From Hymenobacter taeanensis (GTDB lineage Bacteria; Bacteroidota; Bacteroidia; Cytophagales; Hymenobacteraceae), in contig NZ_CP053538.1 in NCBI RefSeq assembly GCF_013137895.1, forward strand, positions 3,689,001-3,753,000: a DNA stretch of 64,000 nt, in the 5' to 3' direction. Position numbers and translations under genes: made by a program. The notes beneath the pieces were generated by a model. That model was not told where the DNA came from, made no database searches, and was given only the letters and a program-made list of their open reading frames with translations. Below are positions 1 to 7,084 of this stretch, one piece after another (positions within the stretch are counted from its first letter, which is position 1; each line of letters starts with the position of its first letter).

Positions 1-798
1 ATTGCAGGCCAGGCCTACGCGCTGCACGGCGGGGTTTTGGTTTTTAGTAGCTAAAAAGGCATCGGCTTTTGGCATGCCTACCAGCTCGGTGCGGCCGTGT
101 ACGGGGCCACACTGCCGGTACTTATCCAGCGCATCCTGCCCTTCCAGCAAGCTCAAATCAAACCCCAGCGGCGGGAAGCTGGTGCTGACGCTGGCGTGCT
201 GCACATAGGCGGTGGGTACGCCGCAGGCGCGGGCTGCCAGCAGCATGGCTCGGGCGTCGTCGTTGTGGTCGTTGGCGAAGATGATGGCCTGGGGCCGGTA
301 ATGACGCAGCGCCCGGCAGTACACCTCAAAGTAGCCAATAGCGTTGAAAACCAAGTCGAAAAACCGCCACGCCTTTGTGCCTTCTGTGCGCCAGAGGCCT
401 AGCAGCACGCCCGGCAGCTGGCCATAGTACAGCAGCTTCCGCCGCAACGACAGCCGGTTTACCTGCTGGTTGTATCGCCCAATCTGCTTGCTTTGCCCCG
501 CCACCAGCACGCTATCTGGCCGGGCCTCCCGCACAAAATGCAGGGAGTCGTAATTATTCTGACTCACCACATAAAGCCACACTTTACCCCGCAGTTCCTC
601 CGCGTTACGCACCGGCCGAAACACGTTGCCCACTAGCCGTAGCGTCGCGTACCCCGCCACCTTCAGCAGCCGCTTAAGCGAGCTAGCCGGAGAAATAGGC
701 TCCAGCATGTGCGCCGGCAAACCCGTAAACAGGTCCGTAAACCGGAGCTGCAGGATGTCGCGCAAGCGGGCGGCGGGAGTGGAAGAAACGTCGGGCAT
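1..798 (-). CDS. GT-B-like surface-glycan glycosyltransferase, partial (C-terminus outside window)
   Basis: The frame is open from ATG at 798 to the window edge, giving 266 codons with the C-terminus missing. The protein has Rossmann-like hydrophobic strands near residues 73-78 and 171-175, an acidic DHNDDARAM stretch after the second, and a YVQHAS motif at 198-203 followed by FPPLGFD. A tyrosine/glutamine-histidine strand end of this kind is common in GT-B capsule and CDP-glycerol/polysialyl-type transferases, but I cannot assign a family with certainty. It lies 132 bases downstream of pseI on the same strand, so it is probably the distal gene of the pseudaminic acid operon. Transfer of pseudaminic acid to an acceptor is a plausible but inferred role. 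Confidence 0.7.
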   Translation of the reverse strand, partial: MPDVSSTPAARLRDILQLRFTDLFTGLPAHMLEPISPASSLKRLLKVAGYATLRLVGNVFRPVRNAEELRGKVWLYVVSQNNYDSLHFVREARPDSVLVAGQSKQIGRYNQQVNRLSLRRKLLYYGQLPGVLLGLWRTEGTKAWRFFDLVFNAIGYFEVYCRALRHYRPQAIIFANDHNDDARAMLLAARACGVPTAYVQHASVSTSFPPLGFDLSLLEGQDALDKYRQCGPVHGRTELVGMPKADAFLATKNQNPAVQRVGLACN

Positions 799-867
799 CA
801 AAAGATGGCAAGTCAAGCAAAGAAGGTGGTAAAAGCAGTAGCTGACAGGTCCTGAACAAGTAAATCA

Positions 868-899
868 GAACGTTATGCTTTGACAAGCTCAGCATGACA
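868..899. repeat. Degenerate AACGTCATGCT/AGCATGACG palindrome
   Basis: Imperfect dyad with left half GTTATGCT and right half AGCATGAC, separated by TTGACAAGCTC. It lies between pseI and the partial glycosyltransferase. The same core ends the larger repeats at 4421-4533 and 6976-7084 and the hairpins at 36687 and 55436, so it looks like a small member of that intergenic repeat family. Confidence 0.55.
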
Positions 900-930
900 G
901 GCTTTTTCTGGTTTCGGTCCAGGTAATGGT

Positions 931-1971
931 CTAGAGCGCCTCCCAGGTCAGGGGAGTGCCGGCGCGCAGATCTTGGCGGGCAGGTTTACCCAGGAGCTGA
1001 TCGTAGTAACGGGGTGGCAGACCGTCGCCGGGGCGCACTACGCGCAGGTTTTCTTTGGTGAACACATCGCCGGCTGCAATATTCTGGGCTACATACAGAG
1101 AGCGTTTATAGAGGCGGCTTTTTTCCTCGGCCCGCTGCACGCCGTATTGCACCTGGCCTAGGGCCTGCCACGCCCGTTCGGTTTCGGTTACCAGTTGGGC
1201 TACTTCTTCCGGCTCCAGGGAGAAGGCGGAATCCACACCCCCATCGGCGCGGCGCAGGGTCACGTGTTTTTCTACTACGCAGGCACCCAGGGCCACGGCA
1301 GCTACGGCAGCGCCCACGCCCATGGTGTGGTCGGAGAGGCCCACGAGGCAGTCGGGGAAGAGCTGCTGGAAGTGTGGCAGCGTGCGTAGGTTAGTGTTCT
1401 GGGGAGTGGCGGGGTAGGTGCTGGTGCACTTCAGCAATATCAGCTCCTTACAGCCAGCTTCGCGCAGCACCTGCACGGCTTCGGCTACCTCGGCTAAGGT
1501 GCTGGCGCCGGTGCTCATAATTACGGGCTTGCCGGTGGCTGCTACCCGGCGGAGTAGGGGCCAGTCGGTGTTTTCGAAGGAGGCAATTTTGTACGCGGGC
1601 ACGTCGAGGGTTTCCAGGAAATCCACGGCGGTTTCATCAAAAGGCGAGCTAAAGGCCAGCATGCCGTGCTCCCGGGCCCGGTCGAACAGTGGTTTGTGCC
1701 ATTCCCAGGGCGTGTGGGCCTCCTGGTAGAGCTCGTGCAGCTCGCGGCCGTACCACAGGGAGTTGGGGTCGTCGATGCGGTAGGCGCCGGGCAGCGTCAT
1801 GGTATCGGCGGTATACGTCTGGAGCTTGATAGCGTGGGCACCGGCCGCCGCCATGGCATCTATAATGGCCAAGCCCCGGTTGAGGTCCTGGTTATGGTTG
1901 CCGCTGAGCTCGGCAATGATGAAAGGCGGTTGGTCGGGGCCAATGGGGCGAGGGCCGATGGAAATCTGCAT
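931..1971 (-). CDS. pseI: Pseudaminic acid synthase
   Basis: 346 aa. PseI condenses 6-deoxy-AltdiNAc with phosphoenolpyruvate to give pseudaminic acid, a nine-carbon nonulosonate, in the cytoplasm. The N-terminal NeuB-type TIM barrel begins with IIAELSGNHNQ (about residues 18-28) and contains KLQTYTADTMTL, FSSPFDETAVDFL and GLSDHTMG, which fit PseI better than sialic acid synthase. A C-terminal SAF/antifreeze-like domain covers about 285-346 (RSLYVAQNIAAGDVFT through the C-terminus). Length is normal for the family. Its identity as PseI rather than NeuB is reinforced by pseB, pseC, pseF and pseG/H lying just upstream on the same strand; the gap to pseG/H is 110 bases. Confidence 0.93.
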   Translation of the reverse strand: MQISIGPRPIGPDQPPFIIAELSGNHNQDLNRGLAIIDAMAAAGAHAIKLQTYTADTMTLPGAYRIDDPNSLWYGRELHELYQEAHTPWEWHKPLFDRAREHGMLAFSSPFDETAVDFLETLDVPAYKIASFENTDWPLLRRVAATGKPVIMSTGASTLAEVAEAVQVLREAGCKELILLKCTSTYPATPQNTNLRTLPHFQQLFPDCLVGLSDHTMGVGAAVAAVALGACVVEKHVTLRRADGGVDSAFSLEPEEVAQLVTETERAWQALGQVQYGVQRAEEKSRLYKRSLYVAQNIAAGDVFTKENLRVVRPGDGLPPRYYDQLLGKPARQDLRAGTPLTWEAL

Positions 1972-2081
1972 GCTGCAAAAATACGAAGCCCCGCGGGAGG
2001 CGGGGCTATAGGATTAGAAGTATGCGTCGGGTTCAGGGATTGATTGAGGGCAGGTTGGCTGGAACAAGTGCGCCGGAAGCT

Positions 2082-3614
2082 TCACGCAGCAGAGCCGGCC
2101 GCTGCCCAGCAAAAAGTAACCTCATTTGCCTCTGCAAGTTTATCAGGCAACTGCCAAAACCCAGCCCGCTCAAAAGCCTTAACCGAAGCTACATTGGCTG
2201 GCTGCACGTGGCCTAGCACACTCCGTACTTGCGGAAACTGCGCCGTAACATGACGGGTGCCGGCCAGCAGCAGCAGCGCCGCCAAGCCCCGACCCCGGAA
2301 CCGGGCATCCAGCAAATAGCTCAGGGTGGCTTCCTCGCCCTCCACGGCAAACCGGATCAGGCCGGCAGGTAGGCCAGTGGCAGCATCCTGGGCCAACAGG
2401 AGCAGGGCCTGCGGATCGGCGAGGCGGGCGGCCAGCCACTGCCGGTGGTCGGCGGGGGCTACGGGGTTGGGGTTGAAGGAGTGCTGTCGCACCGCTGGCT
2501 CATTGGTCCAGGTCAGAAGCTGGTCGGAGTCAGCAGCCGTGACGGGGCGCAGGTAGAAGGGTGGGGGCGGCGGCAGCAGCGCGGTAAACTCCTGGCGGAG
2601 CCGCTCGGCCGTCAGCCCATCGAATACGCTGCGCTGCGCCTCTTGCAACTGGCTGGCAATGCGGGCAGCTTCGGGCGAGGTCAGTACGTTGGAAGCCGAG
2701 GTGTAGGGTAGGGCTAGACCAGCCTGCCGCAGATACTGGGCTATGTCGTATTGGTTGTCGGCCACTGGCAGGATGAACAACAGGCCTCCGCCAGCCGCGC
2801 AATACTCGTAGCTCACGGTGCTGGCCGAGCACACGGCCGCCCCGCACTGGCGCATCAGTTCGGCCAACTGCTCCCCCGTAAGGTTACGGTGCAGTAGCAG
2901 CCGGGGCTGATCCTGAGCCCACGACTGTAGGCTGTCCCAGCTTGCGTAGGCGCTACCCACTACGGCATGCACCTGCGGGGCCGAGGGCAAGTCTAGCAGC
3001 GCCGCCGTTACGCGCTGGGTTTGGTGGGTGGGGTCGGCGCCGCCGAGGCACACCAGAATCTGGTTCGGGTCGGGAGCCGCGGTGACTTTCTGGGGCTGGC
3101 GGAAAGCCGCTCGCAGAGGGGTATACGCGGGCCCACTAAGCAGGCGCGCGCCGGGCTGGCGCAACTCATATTGCTTCAGGATGATGCCTCCGGCTGGGTT
3201 CAGGATGAGGTCGGCGGCTAGCGGGAAGCTGTGCAGGTCGTCGAGGTACACTAGCCGGGCTACCACCCCCCGCACCGTGTTCTGGTACTCATAGCGGAAG
3301 TCGTAGCCATCCAGCACCACCACGTCAGTAGGCCGTAGCACCTGCCGCACCAGCTCGGCGGCTTCTTCGGGCAGCGGCCGAAGCGGCAGCTTCTGCACCA
3401 CAAGGCCCGCGGCAGTAAGTTGCTGCACCAACTCCGGATCAGGCTGCCGAATCAGAAAAAGCAGTTCAGCAGCCAGTGGAGCCAGCATCTCCGCCAGAGC
3501 CAGCAGGCGCATGACGTGGCCTAGGCCTATGCGGGAGTTGCCATCGGCCCGAAATACCAAGCGAGGAATGCGCGCGAATGCAGCCGCTCCAGCGGCCGGA
3601 ACAGGTGTTTCCAT
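2082..3614 (-). CDS. PseG-PseH fusion: UDP-sugar hydrolase plus amino-sugar N-acetyltransferase
   Basis: 510 aa. The N-terminal part (about 18-345) is PseG, which removes UDP from UDP-2,4-diacetamido-2,4,6-trideoxy-L-altropyranose. It begins FRADGNSRIGLGHVMRLLAL with the family's GxGHxxR motif at 30-36 (His33 is the expected catalytic residue), and a MurG-like fold follows. The C-terminal part (about 352-510) is a GNAT acetyltransferase (PFYLRPVTAADSDQLLTWTN, then the acetyl-CoA loop RFRGRGLA), matching PseH, which acetylates the C4 amine in the preceding step. In Campylobacter and Helicobacter these are separate genes; here one polypeptide carries consecutive steps. The ATG at 3614 is the first possible start. 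Gap to pseF upstream is 42 bases. Confidence 0.9.
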   Translation of the reverse strand: METPVPAAGAAAFARIPRLVFRADGNSRIGLGHVMRLLALAEMLAPLAAELLFLIRQPDPELVQQLTAAGLVVQKLPLRPLPEEAAELVRQVLRPTDVVVLDGYDFRYEYQNTVRGVVARLVYLDDLHSFPLAADLILNPAGGIILKQYELRQPGARLLSGPAYTPLRAAFRQPQKVTAAPDPNQILVCLGGADPTHQTQRVTAALLDLPSAPQVHAVVGSAYASWDSLQSWAQDQPRLLLHRNLTGEQLAELMRQCGAAVCSASTVSYEYCAAGGGLLFILPVADNQYDIAQYLRQAGLALPYTSASNVLTSPEAARIASQLQEAQRSVFDGLTAERLRQEFTALLPPPPPFYLRPVTAADSDQLLTWTNEPAVRQHSFNPNPVAPADHRQWLAARLADPQALLLLAQDAATGLPAGLIRFAVEGEEATLSYLLDARFRGRGLAALLLLAGTRHVTAQFPQVRSVLGHVQPANVASVKAFERAGFWQLPDKLAEANEVTFCWAAAGSAA

Positions 3615-3656
3615 GCCCCGAAAGTAGGGAGCCCGCCCGTAACCGCCGGTAGTGGC

Positions 3657-4382
3657 CTAGATTTTCTTCTGCTCTACGTGGGCGTTCAGCGCCACCAACT
3701 CCGGGTGCTGGTCGAGCAAGGCAACCAGCGCATCAGCGGATAAGGCTGCCGCCCCGTGCTCTTCTATCAACCGCCTAATCAGCTCAAAGTCCTCAGCAGT
3801 ATCTACGGTGAGGCGGTAGGCGCTACGGTTTTCAGAGCGCAGCACGTGCTGAAACCGCACCCCTCCCGAGCGGTTCTGGTGGATGTAAGGCGTTACGTGC
3901 TCGCGGTCGGAAGCCAGTGTGGCGTGTTGGGCCGCTTCTTCCAGGAGCTCCCGGGAGAAAATTTCAAAGTCGAAGCCCCGTGGGAAAGTGCGCTCCAGCA
4001 CGTTTGACAGGTACAGCCGCGTATCGTTGGCCCGCAGGTACTCCTGAACCGAGTGGCCTACAAGTGCCCCATCCAGAAGGGGGCAGTCGGAGGTTACGCG
4101 TACCACCACATCCAGTTCATGCTCCTGCGCGCACAAAGCGTACCGCGACAGCACATCGTGCTCATCACCACGCACGTAGGCGAGCTGCCGAGCCTCCGCA
4201 AAGTCAGCCAGCGGGCCGTCGGTGGCGTTGGTCGTAATGGCCAGGTGTAGGGGAAAACCACTGGCTTGCAGGCGCTCCACGTGGTGGTGCAGAAGCGGCT
4301 GGCCGCCTACCGGCAGCAGCACTTTGCCCGGCAGCCGGGTGCTGGTCATGCGGGCCTGCGAGATAATGCCGACTTTTTTCAC
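3657..4382 (-). CDS. pseF: Pseudaminic acid cytidylyltransferase
   Basis: 241 aa from a GTG start at 4382 (VKKVGIISQARMTSTRLPGK). A longer frame could begin with TTG at 4418, but its extra 12 residues are unlike the family and read into the intergenic repeat, so I prefer GTG. PseF activates pseudaminic acid with CTP to CMP-Pse, the glycosyl donor. The nucleotide-binding signature ARMTSTRLPGKVL is at the N-terminus, and DVVVRVTSDCPLLD provides the second conserved SpsF/KdsB-type block. It lies between pseC and pseG/H in one operon. SpsF-like cytidylyltransferases of other glycans look similar, so the assignment leans on context. Confidence 0.88.
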   Translation of the reverse strand: MKKVGIISQARMTSTRLPGKVLLPVGGQPLLHHHVERLQASGFPLHLAITTNATDGPLADFAEARQLAYVRGDEHDVLSRYALCAQEHELDVVVRVTSDCPLLDGALVGHSVQEYLRANDTRLYLSNVLERTFPRGFDFEIFSRELLEEAAQHATLASDREHVTPYIHQNRSGGVRFQHVLRSENRSAYRLTVDTAEDFELIRRLIEEHGAAALSADALVALLDQHPELVALNAHVEQKKI

Positions 4383-4420
4383 GGGGTACAGAAGTTTAGG
4401 AAATCGTCCAGCAAACAAAG

Positions 4421-4533
4421 AACGTCCTGCTGAGCTTGCCGAAGCATCTCTACCGCTGGCTAATTACTGGCCCAGGCCTCTGCAACGGAGCGGTAGAGAT
4501 GCTTCGACTGCGCGGACGCCAGATCAAGCAGGA
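4421..4533. repeat. Intergenic repeat A, copy 1 (about 113 bp, palindromic)
   Basis: Lies between pseC and pseF. It contains an internal inverted repeat, AGCATCTCTACCGCT against AGCGGTAGAGATGCT, and begins with a GTCCTGCTGAGC end motif. The reverse complement of 6976-7084 matches it along most of its length (shared blocks include CATCTCTACCGCTGGCTAATT and GCGCCAGATCA-type ends), so the two copies are in opposite orientation around pseC and pseB. No coding capacity; consistent with a REP/MITE-like element. Confidence 0.75.
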
Positions 4534-4567
4534 CAATTCTACAAATTTCAGTAGGTTCTGGATTCGT

Positions 4568-5746
4568 TTATGCCTGCACGAACTCCCGAATGCAGTCAAT
4601 CACATACTGCTGTTCCTCATTGGTAAGGCTGGGAAACAGCGGAATGCTCAGGCAATGGGCGTAGTAGGCTTCCGATAGCGGGAAGTTGCCGGGCTGCCAC
4701 CCGAGTTGCTGGTAATAGGGCATGGTGTGCACCGGGATGTAGTGCACCTGGGCAAAAATCTGCCGCTCCCGCAGGAAATCGTACAGTCCTTTCCGGTCTT
4801 CCACCTGAATCACATACAAGTGGTAAGCGTGGCCTGGTGCTCCGGCCAAGGGCCGCACCTCCGGCATTTGAGCAAAAACAGCATCATACCGAGCGGCCAG
4901 GTCGCGGCGGCGCGCTAGGCCTTCCTCGGCGCGCCGGAGCTGACTGATCCCGAGGGCGCAGAGCATATCAGGCATACGGTAGTTGTAGCCCAGCTCCTGC
5001 ATCTCCATGTACCAGCCGCCATCAGAAGGGCGTTCCAGCTGGGCGGGGTCTTTGGTGATGCCGTGAGTGCGCAGGCGCAGCAGGTGCTCGTAGAGTGCGG
5101 GGTTGTTGGTAGTAATCATGCCGCCCTCGCCGGTTGCAATGTGCTTCACGGGGTGGAAACTGAAAATGGCCAGGTCGGCAAACTGCCCGTTGCCGCAACG
5201 CTGCTTCTGGCCCAGTGAGTCGGTAAAGAACCCGCCGGGAGCGTGGCAGGCATCCTCAATAATCCAGAGGCCAAACTCATCGGCCAACTGCCGGGCTTCC
5301 TCCAGGTTCACTGCTAAACCGGCAAAGTCCACCGGAATCAGGCCCTGGAAGTGACCTGCGGGGTAGCTTTCCAGTAGGCGCCGTACTGCTTTCAGGTCAA
5401 TCAGCGCCGTGGCAGGGTCAATATCTACAAAGTGTACCTCGCCACCGCAGTAGCGCACGCAGTTAGCTGAGGCTGAAAAGGTAATGGGTGTGGTAATAAC
5501 CCGCTGGCCCGGCTGCACACCCAGCGCCAGCGCGCACAGGTGTAGCGCAGCCGTGCCATTAGCCACGGCCACGGCATAGGTAGCACCAATGTACTCGGCA
5601 AACTTCTGCTCAAACTCCGCCACTTTGGGGCCTTGCGTGAGGTAATCAGAGTATAGCGTATCGGTCACGGCCTGCACATCCTCGGGGGTGATGTGCTGGC
5701 GGCCGTAAGCAATGGGGTGCATAGGCTGGAAGGCGGACTGAATCAT
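4568..5746 (-). CDS. pseC: UDP-4-keto-6-deoxy-AltNAc 4-aminotransferase
   Basis: 392 aa, a normal length. PLP-dependent DegT/DnrJ/EryC1-family sugar aminotransferase that converts the PseB product to UDP-4-amino-4,6-dideoxy-AltNAc. Visible features are YGRQHITPEDVQAV at the N-terminus, the VANGTAALHL cofactor-phosphate loop at about 61-70, IIEDACHAPGG at about 162-172 and FSFHPVKHIATGEGGM, whose Lys201 is the expected Schiff-base lysine. It is transcribed with pseB (77-base gap) and pseF (repeat-containing gap). The start ATG at 5746 is the first in frame; the family core would also tolerate the internal Met9. Confidence 0.93.
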   Translation of the reverse strand: MIQSAFQPMHPIAYGRQHITPEDVQAVTDTLYSDYLTQGPKVAEFEQKFAEYIGATYAVAVANGTAALHLCALALGVQPGQRVITTPITFSASANCVRYCGGEVHFVDIDPATALIDLKAVRRLLESYPAGHFQGLIPVDFAGLAVNLEEARQLADEFGLWIIEDACHAPGGFFTDSLGQKQRCGNGQFADLAIFSFHPVKHIATGEGGMITTNNPALYEHLLRLRTHGITKDPAQLERPSDGGWYMEMQELGYNYRMPDMLCALGISQLRRAEEGLARRRDLAARYDAVFAQMPEVRPLAGAPGHAYHLYVIQVEDRKGLYDFLRERQIFAQVHYIPVHTMPYYQQLGWQPGNFPLSEAYYAHCLSIPLFPSLTNEEQQYVIDCIREFVQA

Positions 5747-5823
5747 AACAGATCAAAGGTAACGCAGAAGCCGCTTCCCGGCAGAAAGCGGCTTCTGATT
5801 ATAAAACCAATAAAGGCCAAACG

Positions 5824-6843
5824 CTACACCGTAAACGATGGGTCCACGTGCAGGCGAATTTCTTCACGGATCTGCTCGGCATCCAGCCACTCGGTGTTGT
5901 TGGAGGAGTCATACTGGAAGCCCAACTCCACACGGCGGCCATTGAAATGCTTTATAAACGCGTCTACATCCCAGCGGGGCGTAAAGGGCAGAATCACGTA
6001 GTACTTATCTAGCTCTACCGTGCTGAGCGCGTCGGTTTCGGTAATCATGGCCTCATGCAGCTTCTCGCCGGGCCGAATACCCACGATTTCCTGGCGGCAG
6101 TCGGGGCCGATGGCTTTGGCCACTTCCGTGATTTTGTAGCTCGGAATCTTAGGCACGAAAATCTCCCCGCCCCAGCTGTGCTCCAATGCGTACAGCACCA
6201 GGTCAACGCCTTCCTCCAGGGAGATGTTGAAGCGCGTCATGTCGGGGTGGGTGATGGGCAGCACGCCCGAGGAGCGGCGGTTAAGGAAGAACGGCACCAC
6301 TGAGCCGCGTGAGCCAATTACGTTGCCGTAGCGCACTACTGAGAAGCGCAGGTCGCGGGCGCCTTTCATATTGTTGGCGGCCACAAACAGCTTATCAGAG
6401 CACAGCTTGGTGGCACCATAGAGGTTAATGGGAGCGGCGGCTTTGTCGGTGCTCAGGGCCACCACGTCGGTTACGCCGCAGTCCAGGGCCGCATTAATCA
6501 CGTTTTCGGCCCCGAAGATGTTGGTCTTGATGCACTCCATGGGGTTGTACTCGGCGGCCGGTACCTGCTTAAGGGCGGCGGCGTGCACAATGATGTCGAT
6601 GCCTTCGCAGGCACGCTTCATGCGCTCCGCGTCGCGCACATCACCAATGAAGTAGCGGATGGCAGGGTATTTCTCGTGCGGAAACACCTGCGACATCTCG
6701 TATTGCTTCAGCTCATCGCGCGAGTACACCACCAGGCGCTTCACCTGCGGGAATTGCTCGAAAACAGTTTGCACAAACTGCTTGCCGAACGAACCGGTGC
6801 CACCGGTTACCAGAATAGACTTATGATTGAGGTCGAGGGCCAT
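5824..6843 (-). CDS. pseB: UDP-GlcNAc 4,6-dehydratase (5-inverting)
   Basis: 339 aa from ATG at 6843 (MALDLNHKSILVTGGTGSFG). The open frame extends upstream to 7302, but that extension runs through the intergenic repeat and antisense to the FkbH-like gene, so it is rejected. First enzyme of pseudaminic acid synthesis. Extended short-chain dehydrogenase fold with the NAD(P) loop TGGTGSFG at 13-20, YSRDELKQYEM, the LSTDKAAAPINLYGATK active-site segment and SRGSVVPFF, all typical of the PseB/FlaA1 group. It heads the minus-strand pse operon; a TAnnTTTG-type element lies about 70 bases upstream. Confidence 0.95.
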   Translation of the reverse strand: MALDLNHKSILVTGGTGSFGKQFVQTVFEQFPQVKRLVVYSRDELKQYEMSQVFPHEKYPAIRYFIGDVRDAERMKRACEGIDIIVHAAALKQVPAAEYNPMECIKTNIFGAENVINAALDCGVTDVVALSTDKAAAPINLYGATKLCSDKLFVAANNMKGARDLRFSVVRYGNVIGSRGSVVPFFLNRRSSGVLPITHPDMTRFNISLEEGVDLVLYALEHSWGGEIFVPKIPSYKITEVAKAIGPDCRQEIVGIRPGEKLHEAMITETDALSTVELDKYYVILPFTPRWDVDAFIKHFNGRRVELGFQYDSSNNTEWLDAEQIREEIRLHVDPSFTV

Positions 6844-6913
6844 TGGGAGTGATGAGGGGAGGAGGAAGAAGGGTGAAACGTCACCCAGATCGCACCTCCC
6901 GGGGTAAGGCAGG

Positions 6914-6921
6914 CAAAAATA
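6914..6921 (-). promoter_or_regulatory. Candidate -7 element of the pse operon promoter
   Basis: On the minus strand this reads TATTTTTG, an exact match to the Bacteroidota -7 consensus TAnnTTTG, about 70 bases before the pseB ATG. A convincing TTTG -33 element at the usual spacing is not obvious, so this is a moderate call. Confidence 0.4.
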
Positions 6922-6975
6922 GTCAATCCGGCGGGAGCTTGCGTACTTTTGCCAAACCGGCAGGCGCATTCGCCT

Positions 6976-7084
6976 GTCGGGCCTGATCTGGCGCCCGCGC
7001 AGTGGAAGCATCTCTACTACTTCGTTGCCAGGCCAGGGAATTAGCCAGCGGTAGAGATGCCCCGATAAGCTCAGCATGACGTCC
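6976..7084. repeat. Intergenic repeat A, copy 2 (inverted relative to copy 1)
   Basis: About 109 bp between the divergent pseB and FkbH-like genes. Its reverse complement aligns with 4421-4533. The terminal AGCTCAGCATGACGTCC provides the ATG (7076) used as start codon by the downstream gene. Ends and internal CATCTCTACCGCTGGC blocks are shared with copy 1. Confidence 0.75.

Noticed and set aside
931..1971. Sialic acid synthase NeuB and legionaminic acid pathway
   Set aside because: Neighbours are PseB, PseC and PseG/H type and the motifs fit PseI; no NeuC-like epimerase.
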